Shown here one piece after another: positions 19,225 to 30,189 of a DNA stretch of 64,000 nucleotides. This DNA is from Prorocentrum cordatum (lineage: Eukaryota; Sar; Dinophyceae; Prorocentrales; Prorocentraceae): assembly GCA_963575745.1 (NCBI GenBank), contig CAUYUJ010019115.1, positions 700,500 through 764,499 on the forward strand, written 5' to 3'. The notes beneath the pieces are model-generated. The model ran no database searches. It saw nothing but the letters and a program-made list of their open reading frames with translations, and was not told where the DNA came from. The translations under genes were made by a program, and so were the position numbers. Position 1 is the stretch's first letter. The number at the start of each line of letters is the position of its first letter.

Positions 19225-19980
19225 AACTACACTTTAATTCTCTTGCACAGCTGTGCTCTAGAGCTCGGACATCTTTCTTTTCGTCGTCGTTCGTTCGTTC
19301 GTTCGTCCCCCTGGGCCCTCCCCTTGAGACCCCTTGGGGCCCCTTGGGACCCCCTGGGCCTCCCTCCGCTTCTCTGGGCCACCTCCCCGTGGGAGCTCTT
19401 AGGACTTCTTGGGGCCCCTCCGTCCAGGCTTCCCAGGGCCCCTCCGTCCAGGCTTCCCAGGGCGGCCCCCCTGGGCCACGGAACCCTTTATTTTCGTCGT
19501 CGTTCGTTCGTTCGATCGTCCCCCTGGGCCCTCCCCCTCTGACCCACCCCCCTGGGCCCTCCCCCTCGGACCCAGCCACCCCCCCTGAGCCCCAGCTTCC
19601 CTGGGCCTGGGCCCTCCCCTTGGGACCCCCCTCCGTCCAGGCTTCCCAGGGCGGCCCCCCTGGGCCACGGAACCCTTTATTTTCGTCGTCGTTCGTTCGT
19701 TCGTGCGTCCCCCTGGGCCCTCCCCTTGGGACCCCTTGGGACCCCCTGGGCCTCCCCACGCTTCTCTGGGCCACCTCCCCGTGGAGGCTCTTGGGATTTC
19801 TTGGGACCCCTCCGTCCAAGCTTCCCAGGGCCTCCGTCCAGGCTTCCCCGGGCAGCCCCCCTGGGCCACGGAACCCTTCATTCTCTTGCACAGTTGTGTT
19901 CTAGAGCTCGGACCTCTTTATTTGCGTCGTTCGTTCGTTCGTTCGTCATTCGTCCTCCCCCCCCACCCCCCGGCCACAGA
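19225..19980. repeat. Long tandem repeat with (TTCG)n and CCCCTGGGCC units
   Basis: Units of roughly 180-230 bp each open with TTTATTTTCGTCGTCGTTCG-like sequence and GTTC/TTCG runs (about 19270, 19490, 19680, 19920), followed by CCCCTGGGCCCTCCCCTTGG and CGTCCAGGCTTCCCAGGGC blocks. The outer units share CTCTTGCACAG(C/T)TGTG.TCTAGAGCTCGGAC. Open frames on both strands are a by-product. Confidence 0.85.
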
Positions 19981-21540
19981 AGGAAACTCCTGGAGGAAGG
20001 AGGCGAATGCCTCCTGTCCCTCTCAGCTCCTTGGTGCAAGAGCTAGGGCACGCGTGCCACTTGTCTCGGGCGTGCGTGGACCCGTGTCGGCGATTGGTAC
20101 TTGATCCGATCGGTACTCGCACAGAAGACGAGGATGAGGAGGAGAAGGGGGAGGAAAAGGAGGGTAGTGCTAATGCCCTTGAGGGTAGTCATGACCCTGT
20201 GAAGGTGCTCGTGAAGGTTGGGGTAACAACCTGCTGGTCCCAGAGCCTGAGCTGGAACTGTTGTTGGCACCTGTTTTGGTGGATGGTACGTGTGATCAAC
20301 ATACCCCGAGACAGCCACCTCTGTTCGACAAATTCGTTTTGGCGGCGGGTGCTTCACGATAGCCCCTATCGCCTCCTACCGTACACATATCAGTCATGAA
20401 GCGTGTCTCACCACCTGATCAGAGAATGGGCTGGTGTCTCCCAGAATAATGTCAGACGCTGGCTCCCTTTCCTTGTAGGGGGCCCAGGGCAGCTCACCGG
20501 GGGCCACAAAGGCAGGTCGGCTTGCTACCCTAGTTTGGGCATGCGCGCCTGCTACACCGCAGGGAGGATCGCCATCCCAGCGGTGACGGGGGTCGCATCA
20601 GGGCAGCATGGAGACCAGTTCTGCGGCAGACAGGGACGCCACCTTAGAGGTGAGAAGGGGGCGACCTACGCCAGCGCAGGTCGGATCGCCACCCCAGGGG
20701 TGACACGGGTAGGCAGCTCTCAGGCAGCCAGGTCGCCCCCCCCGAGGGTGGACGGGGCCGATCCCCTCCACTGCTGCCGATGTCTCCGCTGTGGGGTGAC
20801 AAGAGGGACCTGTTCCACAGGATGCCTCGCCCCAACTGCAACGCGCGAGAATGGCCACCAGTGGGCCCAGACAATTTCTGAACATACCGCCCCCCAGGCG
20901 CAAATGTTCAGATTGTCTGGGGCCACCCCGCGTTCCCCCCCAGTGCAGTGACCCCCTGCTCGGGGCCAGGCTGGCGGTCGTTGACGGCCGGTGATCTAAG
21001 AAGGACGCTTGGGGCCCAAGGTCACCGAAGGCCGGCCAGGCCTGGAAAGGTGAACAGGACCGCTGGTATTGCCATTGGGCTGTCCTGCAAGAGAGAAGCT
21101 CCAGCGTCGTTGCCTGGCTGTGCCCTGACTTGCCTCGTAGGGACCACAGTGAAGTTATTATACATCAACGATGCTACAATACACGCTCCCGTCCCAGGTC
21201 CCCTCCCCCAATCCAGCACACGCCTTCCTTGCCATCACAAGAAGCGGCTCCTCGAAAGACCAGCGCCCGATGGGCTTGCCATCCAAGAGCCTTCCTCGCA
21301 TGCTTACAGCGAATAGAAAAAGGTCTGCGAGGAGGCACGGCCAGACAATTCTACGAGGTTTCCAGCGATATCCTTGTTTTGGACAAGGGTCGCCCCCATC
21401 GGTGCAGCTGTTGCTCAAGGCTAGACTTCTAGCTATGGGCTTCTGGAGTGTCAGAAACGCGAGGGCCCCCATTTTGAAAAAGGATCGACATCCATCCGCG
21501 CATCTGCTAAGTATGTTTGATGTTTTAGCCTGCGGCTTTG
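19981..21540. other. Unassigned region with a weak ~110-bp duplication
   Basis: The motif GGATCGCCA(T/C)CCCAG.GGTGAC occurs at about 20566 and 20684. No domain is recognised. The 182-codon ORF at 20403-20951 reads GRIAIPAVTGV / GRIATPGVTRV from the duplication, and I do not accept it as a gene. Confidence 0.4.
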
Positions 21541-21960
21541 GGGAAGTATCAAATGAGAGAATACGTTTGGAAAGGCACCGCCCTCAATCCCTGAAACTCG
21601 TGCACCAGTTTATGACGAATGTGCGCGGAGCTGAGGCGAAAGCCGCATTTGGAAACCACCCTTTCCACCATTGTAGCTGCTGCGAACTGTGTTACAGGAT
21701 TGCGCGCGACGCTAAAGGCGAAAACCCCATTTTGACAAGTGGGCGCCCTCCATCCTTATAGCAGTTGCGCACTGTGAACTTGACAGTGCGGGGCGCGAGC
21801 GCAAGACAACCATTTTGAAAGCCACCCCCTCCATCATTGCATCTGCTGCAAATGCTCAAAACGCATGCGGGCGGCGCTAAAGCGATAGCCCGTTCAATCA
21901 ACTACCTTTGATCCATCTGTGGGGCTGCGGCAACATGTTCAGACGAATGCACGTGGCGCC
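21540..21960 (-). repeat. Diverged family B array
   Basis: Four or five degenerate units of the 88-bp family (AATGTGCGCGG.GCTGAGGCGA.A.C, TTTTGAAA.C..CCCTCCATC), in the same orientation as 42.3-43.25 kb. Confidence 0.6.
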
Positions 21961-22329
21961 AAACCTAAAGCCCTATGCTTAAGCCCACGCCCACTCCATC
22001 CTTATATCGCAAATGTGAAGCTTGAGGGTCATCAGCGGTGCGAAGATCTCTGGCGAAACGCCCGGCTCGCCCTACCAGCGCGTTTGGGGGCGCGACAGGA
22101 AGACATTTTCTATAATGGTATACCAGCCATCGTAGATCCCAAACAATGTGTTTCTAGCAATCCACGTGGTGCACTCTACGTTGAGCACCCTACGTGGTGC
22201 AATAGAAGTATTGCAATCAATCACTTGCTCAACTTGAAGCTGTCCTCTCCACTGCTCGTGCAAACATCCCACCCTCCCACCCGCAACTTGGTCGCAAGAC
22301 CTCTTAAGACCGTGACGGTGGGTACCAAA

Positions 22330-22870
22330 TGGCACTTGGCAACGACACCGACGCCGACGACGACAGCGACAACGACGACGACGGCGCCGCCGACAACGAC
22401 TACGACGACACCGACGACGTCTCCAACGACTTCGACGACGACGACAACGACGACGACGACAACACCGACGACGACGACGCCGACGCTGACGACGACGATG
22501 ACAACGCCGACGACGACGACGACGCCGCCGCCGACGACGACGGCGACGACGAAGACGACGACGACGACGTCGCCAACGAAGACGACGACGACGACAAGGG
22601 AGGAGGGAGGACGACGACGGCGACGACAACGTGGGAGGAGGGAAGACGACGACGACGACGACGACGGCGACGAAATAGGAGGGACAACGACGAAACGCTG
22701 ACGAAGACGACGAAGGAGGAAGGACGAGCACGGCGACAACGACGACGGAAACGACGACGACGCCAAGATGACGACGACGACGGCGAGGAAAGACAGAGGA
22801 CGACGACGGCGACGACGACGACGAGGGAGGAGGGAGGACGGCGACGACGACGACGACGCAAGAACGCGCG
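22330..22870. repeat. (ACG/CGA)n microsatellite
   Basis: About 540 bp of imperfect ACGACG trinucleotides. Asp-, Thr- and Val-rich ORFs over it are artefacts. Confidence 0.95.
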
Positions 22871-22899
22871 CGCACGCTTTTGTTGAAAATCCGTGTTGC

Positions 22900-23345
22900 G
22901 ATTTTTTTTTGGTTGTTGTTTCTTTTGTTTTTAAACTGCATTTTGGACACACGATTTTGAAACCCTTCCGAAACCTAAGGTTTTTGAAGGATTTCGGCGT
23001 GCGCGCGCGACGACGCGTCCAGTTTTTTGCAAAGAACTCTCGCGACGGCACGCGCGCAAAGGCGTTCGAACGATTTCGACATGCGCGCGCGCGAAGCCCG
23101 TTTAGTAGTTTTTTGGTGACAATCTTGAACAACCCATGGTTTTCTGAAGATTTCGCAAGAGCGCGCGCGTAAGCTTCTTTAGAGCATCACTGTTGCGAAA
23201 CCATGTTTTTTTGGTATGTGTTTTAGAAGCTCGATTTTGAAATCCGTCCGAAGCCGAAGGTTCTTGAAGGATTTCGGCATGCGCGCGCGACGACGCGCGC
23301 GTGTACACTTCGTCCAGTTTTTTTGCCAGGGATTTTTGAAAACTT
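22900..23345. repeat. Two or three copies of a GAAGGATTTCGGC.TGCGCGCGCG repeat
   Basis: GATTTTGAAA.CC.TCCGAA.CC(T/G)AAGGTT(T/C)TTGAAGGATTTCGGC, then TGCGCGCGCGACGACGCG, then GTCCAGTTTTTT, occurs at about 22962-23032 and 23232-23326. A degenerate copy lies between. Confidence 0.8.
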
Positions 23346-23559
23346 ATGACTTTTGATAAACGAGAATGCGCGCATAGTGTTTTTTGCAGAGGGTGGCGGG
23401 GGGGGAGTGGTACCGGCCAGGCTGGGAAAATTTGAATTCAAATTTCGGATGGACGAATGTGCAGAATACGTGTGAAATCACAATACCCCAGGGGGGGCCG
23501 TCAACTCCGGGTGGGGGGGGGGGTAGAGTGTATTTTTCTTTTAGACAGGAGAATCTAAA

Positions 23560-24340
23560 TTATGCGCTCTATGCTGTGCAATCTATGTGGTGCGATCTCG
23601 GTTGTGCAACGTCTGTGGTGCAATCTACTTTGAACACTCGCAGTGGAAGCATCAACGTTGTGCAATCGATGTGGCGCAATCTGTATTGTGCAACATATAT
23701 ATATACACATTCATTTGTATTTCATTGTATATGCTTGTATATGCCATGCGCAACATATTCATACATCCCTATCGGTAGCTATCGTGCGCAACGTACATAC
23801 ACATATATACACATATACACAACTGGTCTCACACATACACTGTGCAATCTATGTTGCGCAACCTACGCGGTGCAATTTCGGATGGGCAATCAAGTGCTTT
23901 AATGTCTGTTTTCGAATCGGAGAGGAATGTGGCGTGCGAGCGACCTGTGTGGTGCCGTATATGTGGTGCAACCACCGTTGCGGAAAATTTGTGGTGCAAC
24001 CGGCGTGGTGCAATCTACGCAGTGCAATCTATGTTGTTCAACAAGGCGGCAGCGACGGGGCGGCGACGGCTACGGCGTGGCCGCCAGACCGGGCCCACGC
24101 GACGGGCGGCGACGGGTCGGCGACGACGGCAACATAGCTGCCAGACCGACGCACAACCCCAGACGCAAGGCGGCGTCGAGACGGCGACGGCGACGACAGA
24201 ACCGCCAGATGCCCAGGCCCAGGCGACGGGCGGTGACGAATCGCCGACGACGCGGCGACATAGTCGCCAGACCGACGGCTAGGCCCATTTCCTTAAACCA
24301 CACATAAAAATCCCGAAGTGCACGCGCTGTTTCGGGAGAG
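23560..24340 (+). repeat. M3 cassette, copy 2
   Basis: GTGCAATCTATGTGGTGC-type repeats (about 23575-24035, interrupted by ATACACATA-type sequence), then GACGGGCGGCGACGG units with GGCCGCCAGACC (24047-24280), then AAGTGCACGCGCTGTTTCGG (24316-24335). Confidence 0.75.
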
Positions 24341-24904
24341 CAAGGGTTGGAAAAAAGAAAGGGGGGATCATGTCCATGTTCCGCAAATCGGGGTTCAACT
24401 CGTCCCGCCGAAAACGCGCCGTAATCCTAGACCCTGACGCGTGCATTGATGCGAGCTCTCGCTGCAAACGCATCGGTGCCACATGGCGGGCAGGGGGATG
24501 CGGAGGGGAAGTCAAAGCCGAGCGCGTCGAAAAAGAGCCCAAGCGGCGGCCCCTATTCAGGAGGCCGCTGGCTTTCAAGCGCCTTTCTGACAACATGGAT
24601 GCTGGCACTGCCAACGCGGGGGGGGGGGGCGTTATAAGAGGCTCTCTTGGAGCCCTGGTCGAACAAAAAAGCGACGCTAGGGAGGGGGCGCCCCTGGCCG
24701 CCTGTGGGGGGGAAGGGGGCCCTTCCCAGCAAAGGGGGCGGGGGGTGGGGTGGGGCGGAGTCAAGTTAGCCAGCTCGAGCGAGCCAGAGGGCTCCGTCCA
24801 CTCCCACCCGCCCCTCCACAACATAAGAAGCAAGTGCGTCGCGTCCGACGCCTGTCGCCCATCTTATCGCCTATCGCTCATCTTATATCGTGGGCGGCTA
24901 GACG
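24341..24904. other. Unassigned region; one plus-strand ORF of uncertain status
   Basis: 24370-24921 is open for 183 codons (MSMFRKSGFNSSRRKRAVIL...) and the minus strand is open for 184. No motif identifies either, and G+C-rich composition can keep both open. Confidence 0.3.
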
Positions 24905-25560
24905 TTCAGCGCGCGACATGAACTGCGTCCTATTCATGCCGCGTGTTGAGCGACGTCGGCGAGAAACAAGACCGCGCGCGATGTACGCCGCGAGCCGCTC
25001 TGGCCTCTCACGTTGCATCGTCGGCGACAACATGTCCAGCGCGCGAAATGCGGCAAACCACGCTTGCTTGAACCACGCTTGCTTGAGGCATTATAATTTG
25101 CCGCCCGCCCAGCTCCTCAACCCGACGGGCCGCAGAGCCGACGACAAGAAAGTCCATATTGACGAGCAGGCGTCCCCGCGCGATGTGCGCCGCGTCCCAT
25201 TCCCGCTGCGCGATTTGCAGCGCCGACGAGGAGAAAGTACATGTTGACAAGAAAAATGTCGACGTTGCTGTGTTTTTGGACATGTAGGACGGGGGGTCCC
25301 GCGTAGGGTTGGCCAGGCGTCCGCGCGCGGTGTGCGCCGCGTCCCATTCCTGCTACACTTTTCGCAGCGTCGGCGACAAGAAAGTCCACGTTGACGAGAA
25401 AAAACGTTGACTGTGTCTTGTTTTTTGATGGGTAGGACACGACCACCCGCTTGGGGTTTCCCTAGCGTTGTTCATTCCGTCCCATTCCTGCTACACTTTG
25501 CGCAACTCGACGACATGTTGGCGAGAAACAAATTTAATTTGTATTGTTTTCGACAGTTCG
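24905..25560 (-). repeat. Family A tandem repeat, second cluster
   Basis: Four or five diverged units sharing CGCGCGATGTGCGCCGCG, TCCCATTCCTGCTACACTTT, CGCAGCGTCGGCGACAAGAA with the array at 1-475. The left units are interrupted. Confidence 0.8.
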
Positions 25561-25569
25561 GACGCCGGG

Positions 25570-26065
25570 GTTGCTGTCGGCCGGCTAGGTGGGGATGAGG
25601 GAGTGTTTAATCATAGGAAACAAGGGTGGGGTGGGTTGGGGGGGGGGGGCGGGGGAAGGCGATGGGCCTGGCTCAACTCTTGGTGTGGGGGTCGGCGAGG
25701 TGTCCTCTGGAGGCCTTCTGGCGCCGTGGGGTTCGTGAGTCTTCTCGATCTCTCGTGTTCCCAAGTCGCGTGCTTTGTGCCACTTGCGTGCGCTGTGTCC
25801 CTGTCTCCCTCGTCGCAAGATCCCCTCGAAGGCCCCGTCGTGCCCCTGAGTGGTGTCTGTCCGTTGGTCCACTGTCAAGGAGCCACCGCCGTGCATGCTT
25901 CCAAAAGTATCCCCTGGTCCCCTCTCCGTAACCCTCAATATCTGTCCCCCATGGAATGCCTGCCCGTTGGTCCACTGTCGTCGTCGCACCAGCTTGTTTT
26001 TCATTGCAATCGGTTCCCGCAACCGAATCTCTCTTTACGGCCGTTTCCCCTGTCGCTCTCTCTTC
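25570..26065 (-). other. Probable 3' UTR and flank of the 26-kb retropseudogene
   Basis: No further coding motif. I could not identify a poly(A) tract or flanking duplication. A long G run at about 25638-25652 interrupts it. Confidence 0.3.
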
Positions 26066-26458
26066 TCACTTGGCGGGGGGCTGTGGGCCTATCTTCGCAA
26101 TCTTCTTTGGGGGGAAAGCTTCCTCCAGCCTTGCTGACATGGGTCCCTTCTTGTTCTGCTCTGCGATGGCCATCGGGATGCCTTCGTTCAGTCGCTTCAT
26201 CTCGTCCAACTCTACCCATCCGTAGTGGGCCCACGTGCTTGGGCCCTCTGCCTTCCACTCTGGCTTCTCCCAACCTGGTGGGTGCAGGTCTGGCGGCGGC
26301 GTAGTCGCCTCCTTGTGCTGGCTCGCGAGCTGCATGCCGTTGCCGATCTATGTGCTCAAGCATTTCGGTACCCATGCGTAGTGAATCCAAGTCCACGGGT
26401 CGTCTATCTTCCACTGTGGCTTCTTGTTCAGTTCAATCTCGCCATTCACGGTCGTCAT
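26066..26458 (-). pseudogene. SL-tagged retropseudogene: protein with duplicated KP.WK....TW.HY.WV motif
   Basis: Starting at ATG 26458 (MTTVNGEIELNKKPQWK) a single frame runs to TAA/TGA at 26066, about 130 codons with one in-frame TAG at 26348. It contains two copies of a Trp-rich motif, KKPQWKIDDPWTWIHYAWVP (about residues 12-31) and EKPEWKAEGPSTWAHYGWVE (about 60-79). The C-terminal part is charged (MKRLNEGIPMAIAEQNKKG, EEAFPPKKIAKI). Codon structure persists through the stop, so this is a recent nonsense mutation in a real coding sequence. I do not recognise the family. The Trp spacing (W-(10)-W...) suggests a small binding repeat, but that is inference. An SL relic lies 69 bases upstream on the same strand with no intron between, which supports origin by mRNA retroposition. 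Confidence 0.6.
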
Positions 26459-26526
26459 GCCCCGCTTCAGGCCAGAAAGACTCTGTAGGTTCGCATTTGT
26501 GAAGGCCAGATATGTAGACTCTGTCG

Positions 26527-26547
26527 CTTGAGCCAAATAAGCTATGC
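26527..26547 (-). other. Diverged spliced-leader relic
   Basis: The minus strand matches the SL consensus at 16/21 positions, including an uninterrupted TTTGGCTCAAG at the 3' end. It lies upstream of the 26458 ATG. Confidence 0.65.
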
Positions 26548-27049
26548 TACACATGCACATCAGCTGGGGTTGTGATTGCGCTTGCCCCTTTCACCAAATT
26601 CCCCGTCGGAACCGCGCTTCCGCCGTAGAATCCCCGTTGGTGGTGCTTTCGCGAAGCGGTGGTACGAGTCCTTTTCCCCCGAGCCGTTTGCACATGTCTG
26701 CAATCTGCTATCTCCGTATCAATGCTCCGAGCTGCTCTTGTTGCGCTTCATGCCTTTGTTGCCGCCCTTGCTCCCTTTGCCCTTGTTTGCCCTGTCCCCC
26801 TCGTCCGAAGAGTGGTGGTCCATCTCCCATTATCCCATTGTGATCATGTCCCGGCTCGGGTAAGAGTGGAGGCGACGATTGCAAGAGGAAGGCTGAAACG
26901 CCCGCGATCCCAAATCACCGGGGATCGAGACATGCTACATGACGAAGAAAGAAATATAGTACAACTGATCAGAAGGATTATGATAACACGAAGAAAAGTA
27001 CGGGACATTTCATCCGTGACGATGTTGGCCTTACGGTCAGGACTTTTGT

Positions 27050-27260
27050 TCAACGTGTCGCGGCGGCGGCCCCAGCGACATACTATCCCCAGCGTGATGA
27101 TAGCGTGTCGCTCCGCTCCGCGGGGCAAGATGCTGAGAAGAAATCGGGACGTAGACGCCTGAGGACCGGGACGTGTATAGCGTGTCGCGCCGAAGCGCAG
27201 TGGGCCAGGACTGGCGGCGCGACACGCTCAGCCAAAATCTCCTGACCGTAGGCATCCCCG
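27050..27260. repeat. Dispersed repeat with two adjacent hairpins, copy 1
   Basis: Stem 1: AGCGACATACTATC (27074-27087) with GATAGCGTGTCGCT (27099-27112), 12 Watson-Crick pairs, one G-U and one mismatch. Stem 2: AGCGTGTCGCGCCG (27179-27192) with CGGCGCGACACGCT (27215-27228), perfect over 14 bp with a 22-nt loop. Homologous to 62195-62400. Confidence 0.75.
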
Positions 27261-27890
27261 ACAGCTCTCGGCCCCATCTTCGGTTTGGATCCCGCGCGGA
27301 ATGGGCTGTTTTCCAGTGGCCCCGCGCCTGGTGCTGCTAGATGTGGCCCTGACTCAAAGTGTCCGCAGCTTGTCGAAGCACTCTGGGGCACCTGGGACCC
27401 TCTGGGCCTCGTGAGGGGTGCCCCAGAAACCGCATGAAGTATTTGGAATGCGACATAACGGCATAAACATAAACTTTCGGAGGCCCGCGCGGCGGATCGC
27501 GCTGCACCCTTGCCTGGCGCGCGGAGCGCGCCACGGGCGGCGCCAGAGTGCTGCCGCAGGCGCAGATGCAAGAACTCCGCGCGGACCGGCGACAATCTAT
27601 GCTCCTTAGGCTTTCTCTCCTCCGAGTCGGCGGAGGCACATATCCAATGCGTGCGTCGCTCCCTCGGGAAGCTTGGGAAATCTGGCGTCACCCCGAGCCT
27701 GGGCCACAGGTGGCACGACGGACGGAGCGAGCTCGACCTTGCACGCCCGCGCTGGCGCAACCGCCGCAACGAGGCGCTTCGACCTTACCGTAGGACGGGG
27801 ACCCTGGAGGTCCACGAAGGTCTCTGGGGGTATGTGCGAGTCCCCCGAGACCCCCAGGCCTTCGGGTGCCCCAAAATTCAAAAAACAATA
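27261..27890. other. Unassigned G+C-rich spacer
   Basis: Open frames on both strands without motifs. GGGGGTATGTGCGAGTCCCC near 27828 is a short palindrome-like run. Confidence 0.35.
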
Positions 27891-27892
27891 TC

Positions 27893-28249
27893 CTCCTCCT
27901 CCTCCTCCTCCTCCTCCTCCTCCTCCTCCTCCCCCTCGTCCTCCTCCTCCCCCCTCGTATGGGGGTGGAAGGACGATGTCCCCGCCACGCCCTCGCGCGC
28001 GGGCGCGCCCGCCGCCGACCGCGAGGCCTCGCTGGTCTTGCTCTCCGCCAGCCGGAGGAGCAGCCTGGAGAACTCCACGAACGTGATCTCCGACTCCAAG
28101 AACTCCTGTCGTGGGGACAAAGCAATAAGAACGTCAACTAAGAAGCCGGCCTGCAAGCAAGTGCACAAGGAAAGCTTCCTATCCCCCGACAGTCCTGGGG
28201 ACCCGCAGAAGCCTTGGGGCACCTCGGTCAGCTCGAAGCTCGGTGACAA
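27893..28249 (-). CDS. Possible small ORF ending in a microsatellite-encoded Glu run
   Basis: On the minus strand, 123 codons from ATG 28249. Residues about 1-85 are of mixed composition (ELTEVPQGFCGSPGLSGD, FLVDVLIALSPRQEFLESEI, TFVEFSRLLLRLAESKTSEA) and look like genuine protein with an amphipathic helix. After that, poly-Glu is encoded by the CTC/GAG tract at 27893-27952. I recognise no family. It may be a truncated exon running into the repeat. Confidence 0.3.
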
Positions 28250-30185
28250 ACGTGCCCCGAGATTTCTTATAGCAGAATGTCGGGTCGTATTTGTCTACTG
28301 TCAAGGTGGGATGATGGCAGAAGTGAGGTTGGAAGAACAATCGCTCTGAACGCCGCCTGGAAGAAAGACATGTGAGCATCCAGCCAGGCTCTTTCCCTGA
28401 CCCCACCTGAACAAACCCTAATCCTGGGGAGCCCCCAATCCTTGAGATCAGGGCGGGCCTTCGGGAGATCTCTGGAGGATTCCTGGGCGTGTTTGGCCAT
28501 CCGCGGGCCTCAGGAGGACTCCAGAGACCCCAGGATACCTACGAAGTTGGTATAATACCGCGCGCCACCGAGCGCGGAGCCTGGGTAGGATAGGATTTGT
28601 GGGAAACAAGGCGGGGAATGGAGGAGGAACATGAACATGATGATGACGACGATGATGATGGTGGTGGTGGTGGTGATGATGGTGGTGATTGGGACCTGAT
28701 TAATCCCAAGATGTGTCAACAATGTCGCGGTACATCCTCCCTTCCCACATGCCTCCTCATAAGTCTCTGCAAGTCGTTTCTCACTGCGGGGAGCGCTCGC
28801 CTGAAAAGGCAAACGCCGCATGGGACCGCGATTCAGCCGGGAGCCTGGTCAAGCACATGAGCTGCCTTACGTGCTTCGAGACATAAGACGAAGTGGGACT
28901 ATGACATTCAAGGGAATGGCTAACGAGAACTGCTTTTTACACAACTGGCAGATTTCCATCCGTGTTACAATTGTGCGATGCCTGTACGTCTGGTCATCAT
29001 ATCAGATGTTGTCCGACGTGTTACAGAACCCGACTTATATGTGTATGTATATATATGTATACACACATGTGAAAAGACATCGCCCTCTATCCACGAAACC
29101 GGTGCAACATCTTAAACACCTGGTGATTCAAGTCGAAGAAGCCTCAAACGAACGCTCTGTTTCTAAAGCGCACTGCCTTCCGCCTGTGCGGATGCTCGTT
29201 TTTGTTTCGAGCGTGCACGTTGCCAAGGCGAGAGACCCACTCCGAAAACGACCCGCCCTGAACACGTGTGACCACTGGAGGCAGCGGAGGAGGAGGGGGT
29301 AGAGGATGAGGAAAAGGAGGGGGACGAGCAGTGAGAGGATGAGGAGGAGGACCAGGAGGAAAAGGAGAAGGACGAGTCGTTGTTTGCTGTTGCTCTTCCC
29401 CCCCCCTCTCTCTGTCCCTCTGTCTCTCATCCCAGTCAGGCTGGCTCTGGTTTCTTCAGCTGGGACCCCTGGCTGGGGATGAAGCTTGCAGCTCCGCCCC
29501 TCCGTCTGGCACTGGCAAGCCCGCCGAGGCCCCCCCCCCGGAATAGGGGGGCCAGCACGGGGGCGCGGCCCAGGGCCCGCAGGCGGCCCACAACACACGA
29601 ATGCAGTGCGCGTGGTGCCGGTTGGACAGCACCTCTGTGTCGCCGGCAGCGGGATCGAACCACGTGGGGGTCGTCTCTCGATGGGCTGTCGTCGCAGCTG
29701 GAGTGCGCAGCTGCGTTGATGGTGCGACGTGCGACAAGGCTGACCACATCAGGATCCCACGCTCAAGCACCCTCGCGTCTGAAAGCACCTGCGGGCTCTC
29801 CGCGCAGGAAATCTCGACCACCCGCCGAATGTGTGTGCGGGTGATCTCCCAAAATGTATTCGTCAACCTGTCCGTAAACGATCAGCCATGCTCACAAACA
29901 CTGGGTCTTTTACTCTGCCCCTAATTTGGTGTCGTCTTGCATTTTTCTTGTACTTTACTTGCCTTGTATCCCCCCATGCTCCACCTTCAGCTGGCGCGCA
30001 ATTTTCCCTTTGGGGGCCCGACCTCCGAATGTCTGGCCTCCGAGGCTCCTGCAACTCTCCACGGGGACCGTGACTCCGTTTATCGCGGATATAAATGTGG
30101 GGAGCTCCGTTGGGCCTGTTGGGCTGAGATGAAGGGAGGAGTTATCTGGGCTGGTGATTGCTTTCGTCGTGTTGTCGTTGTCCGC
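28250..30185. other. Unassigned region with scattered short repeats
   Basis: Contains a GAT/GGT trinucleotide patch (28632-28690), short ATGTATAT runs (29036-29065) and a GAGGAG patch (29282-29370). No convincing coding block, SL or element end was found. Confidence 0.4.
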
Positions 30186-30189
30186 CTTT

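Noticed and set aside
19110-19904. 264-codon Pro/Gly ORF and its minus partners
   Set aside because: It translates the CCCCTGGGCC/TTCG tandem array.
22072-23132. Asp/Arg/Val/Ser-rich ORFs on both strands
   Set aside because: Produced by the ACG trinucleotide tract.
29590-29680. tRNA-like GGGATCGAACC motif
   Set aside because: No matching acceptor, D or anticodon stems could be built around it.
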